Source: Nocardioides sp. W7 (GTDB taxonomy: Bacteria; Actinomycetota; Actinomycetes; Propionibacteriales; Nocardioidaceae). Taken from it: DNA of 64,000 nucleotides. Shown here one piece after another: positions 8,949 through 19,810 of the stretch. Numbering within the stretch: the stretch's first letter is position 1; each line of letters starts with the position of its first letter. Below the pieces are notes generated by a model that was given only the letters and a program-made list of their open reading frames with translations, did not search any database and was not told where the DNA came from. The DNA lies in the NCBI RefSeq assembly GCF_022919075.1, contig NZ_CP095078.1:4030001-4094000 (forward strand), written 5' to 3'. Both the position numbers and the translations under genes were made by a program.

Positions 8949-10360
8949 AGCTGAACCGCCTTGATCTCGAAGTACTCCTCCAGGCCGAACCGGCCGCCCT
9001 CGCGCCCGTAGCCGGAGCGCTGGTAGCCGCCGAACGGCGCGGAGATGTTGAACGGGCCGCCGTTGACGGCGACCTGGCCGGTCCGCAGCCGGCGGGCCAC
9101 GGCCAGCGCTCGGTCGGGGTCGCCCGACCACACAGCGCCGGACAGCCCGTAGTCGGTGCCGTTGGCCACGGCGACGGCCTCCTCCTCGGAGTCGACCGGG
9201 ATCACGCAGAGAACGGGTCCGAAGACCTCCTCGCGGGCGATCCGCAGGTGCGGCTCGACGCGCAGGACCGTGGGCCGCACGTAGTGGCCGCCGGCCGGTG
9301 CCTCCGCCACGGGGTCGGGTCCGCCGGCGATCAGCACCGCTCCCTCGGCGAGGGCGCCCCGGACATGGCCCAGCACCCGCTCCCGTTGGACCGCCGACGC
9401 GACCGGACCCACGTCCGTGGCGTCGTCGCGGGGGTCGCCGGTCACGAGCTGGGCGACGGCCTCGGCCAGGAGCTGCTCGACCTCGGTCAGCCGGGAGCGC
9501 GGGACGATCAGCCGGGTGAGGGCGGCGCAGGTCTGGCCGTTGTTCATCAGGCAGCCCCGGAGCGAGGCGGGCACGGCTTGGGCGAGGTCCGCGTCGTCGA
9601 GGACGACGCTCGCGGACTTGCCGCCGAGCTCGAGGGTCACCCGGGTGATGCCCGGCGCGGCCAGCTCGGCGATCCGCGCACCGGTCTGCGTCGACCCGGT
9701 GAAGCTGACGATGCCGACCCGGGGATCGGTCACCAGCGCCTCGCCGGCCTCCGCGCCGGTGCCGACGACGAGGTTCGCGACGCCGGCCGGGAGACCGGCC
9801 TCGGCGAGCACCTCGAAGAAGGCGATCGTCGTCAACGGCGCGACCTCCGAGGGCTTGAGCACCACCGTGCACCCGGCGGCGAGCGCCGGGACGAGCTTGG
9901 TCGCGAGCTGGTAGAGCGGGTAGTTCCACGCGGTGATGGCGGCGGCGACGCCGATCGGCTCACGGAGGATCAGCGAGTTGCCGATCCGCTCCTCGAACGC
10001 GTAGGCCTCGAGCGTCGTGGCGACGTCCCGGACCGTGGCGGCGACCAGGTGCCCGTGCACGGTGCTGGCCAGCCGGACCGGGGTGCCGACCTCCTGGGCC
10101 GCCACGGAGCCCAGCTCGTCGGCGCGCTTGGCCACCAGGTCGGCGGTGCGGCGCAGCAGGTCGACGCGGTCGGCCACGCTCGTGGCGGCCCACGCCGGCC
10201 AGGCCGCGTCGGCGGCGGCACAGGCCCGCTCCACGTCGTCCGCTCCGGCTCCGCGGAAGCGGGCCAGCACGCTCCCGTCAGCGGCGCTGCCGACCTCGAG
10301 CTCCGGACCGGAGCCCTCGCCCCACCGCCCGTCGATGTACGTCGCACGCACGTGCTGCAT
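8945..10360 (-). CDS. NAD(P)-dependent aldehyde dehydrogenase
   Basis: A 471-aa ALDH-superfamily enzyme. It shows the FTGS nucleotide-binding segment, the ELGGKS glutamate motif and the catalytic cysteine in NNGQTCAA. I took the ATG beginning MQHVRATYIDG because a GAGGGGAAG ribosome site precedes it. An in-frame start 14 codons upstream is possible. It is first in a two-gene operon with the alcohol dehydrogenase and diverges from a paralogous ALDH gene at 10472. Confidence 0.92.
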   Translation of the reverse strand: MQHVRATYIDGRWGEGSGPELEVGSAADGSVLARFRGAGADDVERACAAADAAWPAWAATSVADRVDLLRRTADLVAKRADELGSVAAQEVGTPVRLASTVHGHLVAATVRDVATTLEAYAFEERIGNSLILREPIGVAAAITAWNYPLYQLATKLVPALAAGCTVVLKPSEVAPLTTIAFFEVLAEAGLPAGVANLVVGTGAEAGEALVTDPRVGIVSFTGSTQTGARIAELAAPGITRVTLELGGKSASVVLDDADLAQAVPASLRGCLMNNGQTCAALTRLIVPRSRLTEVEQLLAEAVAQLVTGDPRDDATDVGPVASAVQRERVLGHVRGALAEGAVLIAGGPDPVAEAPAGGHYVRPTVLRVEPHLRIAREEVFGPVLCVIPVDSEEEAVAVANGTDYGLSGAVWSGDPDRALAVARRLRTGQVAVNGGPFNISAPFGGYQRSGYGREGGRFGLEEYFEIKAVQL

Positions 10361-10416
10361 CCCGTTTCTTCCCCTCGCCAGGCGGCGCACGGCATCGACC
10401 ACTTGCCATGTCGCAA

Positions 10417-10433
10417 TATGTCATCTAGGAATA
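10417..10433. promoter_or_regulatory. Operator-like 17-bp palindrome, copy A (TATGTC-N5-GGAATA)
   Basis: TATGTCATCTAGGAATA lies in the AT-rich centre of the 111-bp divergent promoter region between the two aldehyde dehydrogenase genes. It matches copies at 16369-16385 and 25656-25672 as TATRTC-N3-TMGGMATA, an imperfect inverted repeat. The position fits a shared operator for both divergent operons. The binding protein is unknown; the IclR product at 25776 is a candidate. Confidence 0.5.
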
Positions 10434-10471
10434 CTTCAACCTAATACATCGTACGGGTCAAGGGGCATGCC

Positions 10472-11890
10472 ATGGAGACCAGGGATCGGATCCACATCGA
10501 CGGCGAGTGGGTCGAGCCGCACGGCGAGGAACGCCTCGAGCTGGTCGACCCGCGCACCGGCGAGGTGCACGCCACCGTGCGTCTCGCGGACGCGACGGAC
10601 GTGGACCGCGCGGTCGCGGGCGCGCGGCGGGTCGCCGACCACGGACCGGCCTGGCCGGTCGCCGCCCGGGTGGCCGCGCTGCGGGCGCTGCACGACCGGA
10701 TCTCCGAGCGCGCCGACCTGTTCGCCGACACGATGTCGGCCGAGATGGGCTCGCCGGCCGCGTTCGCGCGGCAGGTCCAGGTCGGGATGCCGCTGGCCAC
10801 GCTGGCCACCACGGCCGACGTGCTGGAGGGGTACGCGTTCGACGAGCCGCTGGGCGACTCGACCATCGCGCGGGAGCCGATCGGGGTGGTCGCGGCGATC
10901 ACGCCGTGGAACTTCCCGCTGCACCAGGCCCTGGCCAAGGTGGGCGCGGCCCTCGCGGCCGGGTGCCCGGTCGTCCTCAAGCCGGCCGAGACCACCCCGC
11001 TCACGGCGTACCTGCTCGTCGAGGCGGCGCGCGACGCCGGCGTACCGGCCGGGTGGCTGCAGCTGCTCCCGGGTCGCGGGAGCGTGCTCGGGTCGGCGCT
11101 CGCCCAGCACCCGGACGTCGACATGGTGTCGTTCACCGGCTCCACGGCCGTCGGGCGCTCGATCCAGCGCGACGCCGCCGGCACCATCAAGCGGGTGGCG
11201 CTGGAGCTCGGCGGCAAGTCCCCCAGCGTCCTGCTCGACGACCTGGACGACGAGGCGTTCGCGCGCGCGGTGCGCACCAGCGTCGGCTTCGGCCTGATGA
11301 ACACCGGCCAGACGTGTGCCGCCTGGACCCGGCTGGTCGTGCCCGAGGAGCGGTACGACGACGCGGTCGCCCTCGCGAGCGAGACCGCCCGGGCGTTCGT
11401 GCCCGGCGAGAACCTCGGACCGCTGGCGTCCGAGGTGCAGTGGGACCGGGTGGCGGGCCACCTAGCGCGCGCCGTCGAGGAGGGCGCCGAGGTCGTCCAC
11501 GGCGATCCCGCACCGGCCCGGCCAGAGCGCGGCTTCCACCTCGGACCCGTCGTGCTCGGCCGGGTCACCCCCGAGATGGCGATCGGCCGGGAGGAGGTCT
11601 TCGGACCGGTGGTGGCGATCCAGACGCACGGCGGCGACGACGACGCCGTCCGGCTGGCCAACGCCACCGACTACGGACTCTCGGCGGGGGTGTTCGGGGC
11701 CGATCCCGACCGCGCCTTCGCCGTCGCCCGCCGGATCCGGTCCGGGACCGTGCACGTCAACGGCATCAACGGCAACAAGCTCGCGCCGTTCGGCGGCTAC
11801 AAGCAGTCCGGCCTCGGCCGCGAGTACGGCCGCTTCGGCCTCGAGGAGTTCCTCGAGATCAAGTCGATCCAGCCCCCGCCGCGCGGCTAA
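10472..11890 (+). CDS. NAD(P)-dependent aldehyde dehydrogenase (second paralogue)
   Basis: A 472-aa ALDH with the conserved Asn motif (TPWNFPLHQ), FTGS, ELGGKS and the catalytic Cys in NTGQTCAAW. It begins the plus-strand operon ALDH-esterase-Baeyer-Villiger monooxygenase. It is clearly paralogous to the ALDH on the other side of the promoter, but diverged enough for a different aldehyde. In cycloalkanone pathways the ALDH oxidises the omega-oxo acid to a dicarboxylate, and that role is inferred here. Confidence 0.92.
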   Translation: METRDRIHIDGEWVEPHGEERLELVDPRTGEVHATVRLADATDVDRAVAGARRVADHGPAWPVAARVAALRALHDRISERADLFADTMSAEMGSPAAFARQVQVGMPLATLATTADVLEGYAFDEPLGDSTIAREPIGVVAAITPWNFPLHQALAKVGAALAAGCPVVLKPAETTPLTAYLLVEAARDAGVPAGWLQLLPGRGSVLGSALAQHPDVDMVSFTGSTAVGRSIQRDAAGTIKRVALELGGKSPSVLLDDLDDEAFARAVRTSVGFGLMNTGQTCAAWTRLVVPEERYDDAVALASETARAFVPGENLGPLASEVQWDRVAGHLARAVEEGAEVVHGDPAPARPERGFHLGPVVLGRVTPEMAIGREEVFGPVVAIQTHGGDDDAVRLANATDYGLSAGVFGADPDRAFAVARRIRSGTVHVNGINGNKLAPFGGYKQSGLGREYGRFGLEEFLEIKSIQPPPRG

Positions 11891-11916
11891 CCCACGCCCA
11901 CCACCCCGGAGGATCC

Positions 11917-12873
11917 ATGGCCCTCGACGCCGCCACCATCGCCCTGCTCCAGCAGCTCGCCGCCGCTGGTGGTCCGCCCATGCACGAGGTCTCCCCCGCC
12001 GAGGCCCGGGCCCGGCTGGCCGGGCTGGCGACCCTCTACCCGCCCGGCCCGGAGCCGGCACGCTCGGAGGACGTCACGGTGCCGACCCGGGCCGGCTCGC
12101 TGGCGGCGCGCGTGATCACGCCCGCGTCCCCCCGCGGGGTGCTGCTCTACCTGCACGGTGGCGGGTGGGTCGTGGGCTCGCCGGCCGAGCACGAGACCCT
12201 CGGCCGCGAGCTCGCCCACCGCACGGGCTGCACCGTCGTGCTGGGCAGCTACCGGCTCGCTCCGGAGAGCCCGTGGCCCGCCGCGGTCGAGGACGCCTGG
12301 GACCTGCTGGCCTGGGTGAGCGACCACGTCGTCGACCTCGCGGGCGCCGACGCGCCACTCGTGGTGGCCGGCGACAGTGCCGGGGGCAACCTCGCGACGA
12401 TCCTGGCCCGGCACGCCCGCGACGCCGGCGGCCCGCCGATCGCGCTGCAGGTGCTGGTCTACCCGGTCGTCGACCACGACTTCGACAACGCGTCGTACAC
12501 CGACCCGGCCAACCAGCTCGCACTCAACCGCGACACGCTGCGCTGGTTCTGGGACCACTACGTGCCCGAGGAGCACCGCGACCACCCCGACGTCTCACCG
12601 GCCCGGGCCGACGACCTGGCCGGGCTGCCGCCCGCGGTCGTGCTCACGGCCGAGCACGACGTGCTCCGCGACGAGGGCGAGGCGTACGCCGAGGCCCTCC
12701 GCGCCGCCGGCGTGCCCGTCTCGTGCCGCCGCTTCCCCGGCCAGATGCACGGCTTCTTCACCATGGTCGGCCTGCTGCCGGCCGCGGCCGAGGCGCTCGA
12801 CCACGTCGCCGCCGAGCTCGACCGGTACCTCGCCGACCCCCGTCCGACCCCGCCCACCGAGGAGCATGCATGA
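11917..12873 (+). CDS. Alpha/beta hydrolase, hormone-sensitive-lipase family (esterase/lactonase candidate)
   Basis: A 318-aa family IV esterase. The oxyanion motif HGGGW is at residues 80-84, the nucleophile elbow GDSAGG at 152-157 (Ser154), and the acid and base lie in EHDVLRDEG and MHGFF. A GGAGGATCC ribosome site precedes the ATG. The stop overlaps the monooxygenase start (ATGA). In this position it most likely hydrolyses the ester or lactone made by the monooxygenase, the ChnC-type role in cyclohexanone catabolism. That is contextual inference. Confidence 0.9.
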   Translation: MALDAATIALLQQLAAAGGPPMHEVSPAEARARLAGLATLYPPGPEPARSEDVTVPTRAGSLAARVITPASPRGVLLYLHGGGWVVGSPAEHETLGRELAHRTGCTVVLGSYRLAPESPWPAAVEDAWDLLAWVSDHVVDLAGADAPLVVAGDSAGGNLATILARHARDAGGPPIALQVLVYPVVDHDFDNASYTDPANQLALNRDTLRWFWDHYVPEEHRDHPDVSPARADDLAGLPPAVVLTAEHDVLRDEGEAYAEALRAAGVPVSCRRFPGQMHGFFTMVGLLPAAAEALDHVAAELDRYLADPRPTPPTEEHA

Positions 12874-14504
12874 GCACCACCGACCCAGCCACCCCCCGCG
12901 CCCCCGAGGCCGCCACCACCGTCGACGCCGTCGTCGTGGGCGCCGGCTTCGCGGGCCTCTACGCGCTGCACCGGCTGCGCGGGGAGGGCCTGTCGGTCCG
13001 CGTCGTCGAGGCCGGCTCCGACGTGGGCGGCACCTGGTACTGGAACCGCTACCCGGGCGCCCGCTGCGACATCGAGAGCGTCTTCTACTCCTACAGCTTC
13101 GACGCCGACCTGGCCCGCGAGTGGGAGTGGTCGGAGCGGTACGCCGCGCAGCCCGAGATCCTGTCCTACCTCCAGCACGTCGCCGACCGCTTCGACCTGC
13201 GGCGCGACATCACCCTGGACACCCGGGTGCTCTCCGCGCACCTCGACGAGCCGGCCGGCCGGTGGACGGTCACCACGGACGCGGGCGAGCAGCTGTCCGC
13301 GACGTACCTCGTGCTCGCCGTCGGCCTGCTCTCCAGCACCAACCTGCCCCAGATCGAGGGCCGCGACGACTTCGGCGGCCCGACGTACCACACCGGCGCC
13401 TGGCCGCACGAGCCTGTGGACTTCACCGGCCGACGGGTGGGCGTGATCGGCACCGGGTCCTCCGGCATCCAGCTGATCCCGCTGGTGGCCGAGCAGGCGG
13501 CGCACCTCACGGTCTTCCAGCGCACCCCGAACTTCAGCCTCCCGGCGAAGAACGGGGCGCCCGACGCCGCGAAGGTGACTCGCCTGCGCGAGGACCACGC
13601 GGCGATCAAGGAGGAGCTGCGCAGCTCGTCGTACGGCATCCTGCTCGAGCCCCCGACGCAGAGCGCCCTGGAGGTGTCGGAGGCCGAGCGCGAGGCGAAG
13701 TACCGCGAACGGTGGGACGAGGGCACCCTCACCGGGATCCTGCAGGCCTACAACGACCTGGTCCGCAACGAGGAGTCCAACGACACCGCTGCGGAGTTCG
13801 TGCGGCAGCGGATCGCCGAGATCGTCCGCGACCCGCAGGTCGCCGCGGACCTGATGCCGCAGGGCTACGCCTACGGCACCAAGCGCCCGTGCCTGGACAC
13901 CGACTACTACGCGACGTTCAACCGCGAGGACGTGACGCTGGTGAACCTGCGGCGCACGCCGATCGAGCGGATCACCCGCACCGGCGTCGTCGCCGGCGGC
14001 GTGGAGCACGAGCTCGACGACCTCGTCTACGCCACCGGGTACGACGCGATGACCGGCCCGCTGCTGGGCATCGACCTCCGCGGTCGCGACGGCCGGACGC
14101 TGCGCGAGGCCTGGGCCGACGGGCCGCGCAGCTACCTCGGGATCGGGGTCTCCGGCTTCCCGAACATGTTCACGCTCACCGGCCCCGGGAGCCCCTCGGC
14201 GCTCAGCAACGCCGTCGTCTCGATCGAGCAGCACGTCGAGTGGGTCGCCGACCTGCTCGCCCACCTGCAGGAGCGAGGCACCCCGCTGGTCGAGGCCGAC
14301 GACCGGGCCGAGAAGGAGTGGACCGAGCACGTCCAGCTCGCCGGAAACGCGACGCTCTACCCGCGCACCGACTCCTGGTACATGGGCGCGAACGTCCCGG
14401 GCAAGCCGCGGGTGTTCCTGCCCTACATCGGCGGCGTCGGCAACTACCGCGCCCGGTGCGACCAGGTCGCCCGCGACGGCTACCCGGGGTTCGTGATCGG
14501 CTGA
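12870..14504 (+). CDS. Type I Baeyer-Villiger monooxygenase (FAD, NADPH)
   Basis: A 544-aa flavoprotein that would insert oxygen next to a ketone carbonyl to give an ester or lactone. Two dinucleotide-binding motifs are visible: GAGFAG at residues 24-29 for FAD and GTGSSG near 194-199 for NADPH. Between them is the Baeyer-Villiger fingerprint F-x-G-x3-H-x3-W-P, here FGGPTYHTGAWP from Phe168. Length and order match cyclohexanone/phenylacetone monooxygenases. It is last in the operon and is followed by a strong hairpin. Substrate specificity cannot be read from sequence. Confidence 0.94.
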   Translation: MSTTDPATPRAPEAATTVDAVVVGAGFAGLYALHRLRGEGLSVRVVEAGSDVGGTWYWNRYPGARCDIESVFYSYSFDADLAREWEWSERYAAQPEILSYLQHVADRFDLRRDITLDTRVLSAHLDEPAGRWTVTTDAGEQLSATYLVLAVGLLSSTNLPQIEGRDDFGGPTYHTGAWPHEPVDFTGRRVGVIGTGSSGIQLIPLVAEQAAHLTVFQRTPNFSLPAKNGAPDAAKVTRLREDHAAIKEELRSSSYGILLEPPTQSALEVSEAEREAKYRERWDEGTLTGILQAYNDLVRNEESNDTAAEFVRQRIAEIVRDPQVAADLMPQGYAYGTKRPCLDTDYYATFNREDVTLVNLRRTPIERITRTGVVAGGVEHELDDLVYATGYDAMTGPLLGIDLRGRDGRTLREAWADGPRSYLGIGVSGFPNMFTLTGPGSPSALSNAVVSIEQHVEWVADLLAHLQERGTPLVEADDRAEKEWTEHVQLAGNATLYPRTDSWYMGANVPGKPRVFLPYIGGVGNYRARCDQVARDGYPGFVIG

Positions 14505-14520
14505 TCCCAGCACCGCTGAA

Positions 14521-14567
14521 CGGCGAAGGGCCCCCGATCCGCAGAGCGGATCGGGGGCCCTTCGCCG
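14521..14567. terminator. Strong perfect hairpin downstream of the monooxygenase operon
   Basis: A perfect 22-bp inverted repeat with a 3-base loop begins 17 bases after the monooxygenase stop. The left arm is 14521-14542 and the right arm 14546-14567. There is no clear T-tract, as is common for high-GC actinobacterial terminators. It could act in both directions, since the second binding-protein gene converges on it. Confidence 0.75.
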
Positions 14568-14623
14568 TCGCGCCGGCCTGCCGACCTGATGGTCAAGACG
14601 TTCGGGTGGCCCCGGACGCGACA

Positions 14624-14656
14624 CCGCCCGACGGACCTGGTCGGTCCGCCGGGCGG
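14624..14656 (-). terminator. Probable terminator of the second binding-protein gene
   Basis: An inverted repeat CCGCCCG-A-CGGACC paired with GGTCCG-C-CGGGCGG (one mismatch, 5-base loop), about 40 bases beyond the stop of the minus-strand binding-protein gene. With the hairpin at 14521-14567 it separates the two convergent units. Confidence 0.5.
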
Positions 14657-14693
14657 CGTTCGGCGTACGGGTGTCCGGCTCAGCCGGTGAGGG

Positions 14694-16316
14694 TCACCCG
14701 ATCCACGCCTCGTCGAGGAGCACGATCGAGTTGGCCGCGCCCTTGACGCCGTGGACGTCGTCGTTCCAGGCGGTGAGCTCGGCCATCGGCATCCAGGCCA
14801 GGAACGGGACGTTCTCGTTCCAGGCCTCCTGGATCTTGACGATCGCCGCCCGCTGAGCGTCCTGGTCGGCCGCACCCTGGAACTCCTCCAGGGCCGCGTC
14901 CATCTCCGGGCTGGTCGGCATGCCGTACGTCTGGGTGCCGGTGCTGTGCAACGAGGCGTAGAGCTTCGAGAACGGGTCGCCCTCGCGGTAGTTGATGCCC
15001 CAGCCGGCGAGGTCGTAGTCCTTCTCGACCGCGAGCTTGTTGATCAGGTCGGTGACCGTCGGCAGCATCTCGATCTCGACCTCGAAACCGACCGCCTCGA
15101 GGGCCGCCTTGGTGACCTGACCGGTGTCGCGAGCGGCCGAGGTGTTCGCGTCGAGGTAGGCGATCTTGCCGTCGTACCCGTCAGCCTTGGCCTCCTCGAG
15201 CAGCTTCTTGGCACCCTCGGGGTCGGGTTCGATGCCCTTGACGCCCTCGGTGAACCAGCGGGAGTACTCGGGGAAGAGCAGCGTGCTGGCCATGCCGTGC
15301 CCGTCGTACACGCGCTGGCGCACCATGTCCGGCGCGAGCGCCATCTGGATCGCCTTGCGCACCCGGACGTCCGAGCCGGGCCTGCCCTCGCCGCCGTTGA
15401 TCAGCGCGGTGTCGCTCACGGCCACCAGGTTGGAGTAGCCGCGGTGGCCCGCCTCGAGCACGCCGTCCACGACGTCGGGGTCACGGAAGAACGCCATCTC
15501 GACGCTGCCACTGTTGAAGGAGTCCTCGATCGTGGTCTGCTCGCCGAGGTAGACGAACCGCAGCTCGTCGAGGTTCGCCCGCTCGTTCCAGTAGTCCTCG
15601 TTGGCCTCGAGCAGCACCTCCTCGCCGGCACGCTGGTGCACGAACGTGAACGGGCCGGCGCCGACGGGCTTGAAGCCCTCGCCGACCGGACCGGCCGCCG
15701 CGCCGACGATCATGCCGGGGCCGGACGCGAGCATCGCCGGGAACATCGTCCACGGCTTGTTCAGCGAGTAGACGACCGTCTTGTCGTCGGGGGCCTCGAT
15801 CGACGTCACGTTGTCGTTCCACAGGGCCGCCTCCGGGGCGCGCGCCGAGGAGTACCGCACCTGGCTGGCCTTGACGGCCGCCGCGTCGAGCGGGGTGCCG
15901 TCGGAGAAGGTCACCCCGTCACGCAGGGTGAGGGTCCACTCCGTGTTCTCGGCGTTGGCCTCGATGGAGTCCGCGAGCTGCGGGACGAATTCCTGGGACT
16001 CGGTGTCGTAGCGCAGCAGCACGTCGTAGATGGCGGCCATCTCGGTGCCGCCCGTCGTCACCGCCGCGATCGAGACCGCGGGGTCGAGGCTGCGGGGCTC
16101 GGAGTACATCGCATAGCTCAGCTGGCCCCCCGACTTCGGGTCGCCGCCCGGGTCCTCGCCGCCCACCATGCCCTCGGTGTACTCGAACTCCCCGCTGGTC
16201 TCGGCGTCACCTCCGCCTCCCCCGTCCGAGTCGTCGTCCCCACCACAGCCGACGAGCAGCGACAACGTCGCCACCATCACCACTGCGGGCCGCAGCACGT
16301 TCCTGCGTCGCTTCAT
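14694..16316 (-). CDS. Extracellular solute-binding lipoprotein, family 5 (second receptor)
   Basis: A 540-aa SBP_bac_5 lipoprotein. The signal peptide ends in LLVGC, followed by a Gly/Asp-rich linker, so it is a lipid-anchored surface receptor. The ATG at 16316 has an AGGAGG site 5 bases upstream and was preferred to an in-frame start 15 codons earlier. No permease or ATPase genes accompany it. It probably shares the transporter at 1797-6031, whose own receptor is its paralogue. Copy B of the 17-bp palindrome lies about 53 bases upstream. Confidence 0.92.
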   Translation of the reverse strand: MKRRRNVLRPAVVMVATLSLLVGCGGDDDSDGGGGGDAETSGEFEYTEGMVGGEDPGGDPKSGGQLSYAMYSEPRSLDPAVSIAAVTTGGTEMAAIYDVLLRYDTESQEFVPQLADSIEANAENTEWTLTLRDGVTFSDGTPLDAAAVKASQVRYSSARAPEAALWNDNVTSIEAPDDKTVVYSLNKPWTMFPAMLASGPGMIVGAAAGPVGEGFKPVGAGPFTFVHQRAGEEVLLEANEDYWNERANLDELRFVYLGEQTTIEDSFNSGSVEMAFFRDPDVVDGVLEAGHRGYSNLVAVSDTALINGGEGRPGSDVRVRKAIQMALAPDMVRQRVYDGHGMASTLLFPEYSRWFTEGVKGIEPDPEGAKKLLEEAKADGYDGKIAYLDANTSAARDTGQVTKAALEAVGFEVEIEMLPTVTDLINKLAVEKDYDLAGWGINYREGDPFSKLYASLHSTGTQTYGMPTSPEMDAALEEFQGAADQDAQRAAIVKIQEAWNENVPFLAWMPMAELTAWNDDVHGVKGAANSIVLLDEAWIG

Positions 16317-16368
16317 CGCATCCTCCTGGTCGAGCGACCCCATCTGTAAGGGGCGCCACATCCGGGAC

Positions 16369-16385
16369 TATATCGGTTAGGCATA
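16369..16385. promoter_or_regulatory. Operator-like 17-bp palindrome, copy B (TATATC-N5-GGCATA)
   Basis: TATATCGGTTAGGCATA lies in the promoter region of the second binding-protein gene. It matches copies A (10417) and C (25656). This is the main AT-rich element in the gap between that gene and the amidohydrolase stop. Confidence 0.5.
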
Positions 16386-16430
16386 CTCCCGGGAAGCATG
16401 TGGCAACTAGTTATCACATCGTTGTCCTGG

Positions 16431-18150
<1,720 letters not shown>

Positions 18151-18164
<14 letters not shown>

Positions 18165-18603
18165 CGTGATCGTCCTCCGGTCGGTAGTGCAGCAGCGTGG
18201 TGCCGCTGTCGGGGTCGTCGTGGAACACGGGGGCGACGCGCATGCCGACGCGCACGTCGGCGGGGTCGACCCCGACCAGCTCGGTGCTCACCCGGGGGCC
18301 CTCGTCCCACTCGACGACGGCCAGCAGCTGGGGCACGGCGTCGGCCCAGGGCGGCGCGGTCGGGCGGTGCGCGACGGTGAAGGTGTACAGCGTCCCGCGG
18401 CCCGAGATCTCCTTCCACTCCAGGTCGTCGGCGAGGGTGCCGGGGGCCAGGAGGCGCGGGTAGAACACCCACTGCTGTCCGGACGGCGACCACTGGATCC
18501 GGATCCGGTGCTCGCGCAGCGCGTCCCAGAACGGCTGGGAGACCGGCGTCGGCTCCGGCAGCGGCCTGGGCTCGGTGACGGGCTCGGTGGTGGGCTGGGT
18601 CAT
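18151..18603 (-). CDS. DUF35 / OB-fold acyl-CoA-associated protein (zinc ribbon degenerate)
   Basis: A 150-aa protein of the DUF35 (OB-fold) family that normally partners thiolase-fold proteins. The family's rubredoxin-like knuckles (Cys-x2-Cys) are absent: the segment reads IQWSPSGQQWVFYPR. The OB-fold part (GRGTLYTFTVAHRP onward) is intact. In steroid side-chain degradation a DUF35 domain binds the SCP2-thiolase-like aldolase Ltp2 and is needed for activity. Here the gene lies directly downstream of such a protein. Confidence 0.85.
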
Positions 18604-18604
18604 C

Positions 18605-19810
18605 TCACTCCCCCTGCAGGAGCAGGGCGACCTGCTCGCTCATGATGCCGCCGTTGCCGGTGACGAACGCGGTGTCGCAGTCGGCGACCTGCGCCTGCTC
18701 CGCGCGACCCATCACCTGGCGCGCGGCGTCGACCACGTGGTGCATGCCGCCCGCCATGCCGGCCTGCCCGAAGGACAGCTGCCCGCCCGCGGTGTTCACC
18801 GGGAAGTCCCCGCGGAAGGTCAGGTCGTGCTCGGTCACCCACTGCATGCCCGTGCCCTTGGCACAGAACCCGGCGTCCTCCAGGCTCATCAGCACGGTGA
18901 TCGTGTAGCAGTCGTAGATCGAGGCCATGTCGACGTCCTCGCGGTCGAGCCCGGCCATCGCGAAGGCCCGGTCCGCGGCCCGAGCGATCGGCGTACGCAC
19001 CAGGTCGTCGGCGTACGTCGGGGTCTTGAACGCGACGTGCTCGCCGAAGCCGGTGATCCGGACCGGGCGGTGGCGCGAGCGGCGGGCCAGGTCGGCGTTG
19101 GCGACCAGCACCGCGGCGCCGCCCTGCACCCGCATGACGACCTCGAGCATGTGGATCGGGTCCGCGATGACCGGGCTGGCCAGCACGTCCTCGACCGTCA
19201 GCGGCTTCCCGTGGAAGACGGCGCCCGGGTGCGCGCACGCGTTGGTGCGCTGGTCCACGGCGATCTTGGCGGTGGCCCGCGGGTCGTAGCCGAACTCCGC
19301 GGCGTACCGCTGGGCGATCTGGGCGTACGGCGCGTTCTGCCCGACGTTGCCGTAGGGGATCTCGAACTCCGCCTGGGGCGAGCCGTACTTGCCGCTGGAC
19401 GCGCCGTACCAGGGCGGGGTCGAGGGCCCCGGGGTCCGCGTGGACCGCGGCAGCATCAGCGAGCCGGGGACGACGCACAGCACGGCGTCGCAGATGCCGA
19501 GCTCGACCGCGGCCGCGGCGCGCCAGATCATGCCCGCCGACGTCGCCCCGCCCAGGTCGACGCGCTCGCCGAAGTCCAGCGGCAGGCCGAGGTACTCCGA
19601 CAACGTCGCGGGCGCGAACATGTCGGACTCCTGGACGCCGTGGGTGACCAGGCCGTTGACCACGGACGCCGGCAGCCCGGCGTCGTCGAGGACGAGCTTG
19701 GCCAGCCGGGCGTACTGGTCCAGGGTGAACGTCGCCGGCCCGCTCTGCTTCTTCTCCGCCGGCAGCTCGGCGATGCCGACGATCGCGGCCTCGCCGCGCA
19801 GGCCGCTCAC
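18605..19810 (-). CDS. Thiolase-fold lipid-transfer-type protein, probable retro-aldolase (Ltp2-like)
   Basis: A 401-aa SCP2-thiolase-like protein without the thiolase chemistry. The nucleophilic cysteine position reads GGATSAG (87-93). The usual C-terminal Cys-Gly motif reads TGNGGIM (384-390). Tyr299 and Tyr302 (YDCYT) lie where Ltp-type aldolases carry functional residues; that alignment is from memory. The GTG start overlaps the MaoC stop by 4 bases, and DUF35 follows by 1 base. I infer retro-aldol cleavage of a beta-hydroxyacyl-CoA with a tertiary alcohol, releasing a ketone plus a short acyl-CoA. Confidence 0.8.
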   Translation of the reverse strand: MSGLRGEAAIVGIAELPAEKKQSGPATFTLDQYARLAKLVLDDAGLPASVVNGLVTHGVQESDMFAPATLSEYLGLPLDFGERVDLGGATSAGMIWRAAAAVELGICDAVLCVVPGSLMLPRSTRTPGPSTPPWYGASSGKYGSPQAEFEIPYGNVGQNAPYAQIAQRYAAEFGYDPRATAKIAVDQRTNACAHPGAVFHGKPLTVEDVLASPVIADPIHMLEVVMRVQGGAAVLVANADLARRSRHRPVRITGFGEHVAFKTPTYADDLVRTPIARAADRAFAMAGLDREDVDMASIYDCYTITVLMSLEDAGFCAKGTGMQWVTEHDLTFRGDFPVNTAGGQLSFGQAGMAGGMHHVVDAARQVMGRAEQAQVADCDTAFVTGNGGIMSEQVALLLQGE

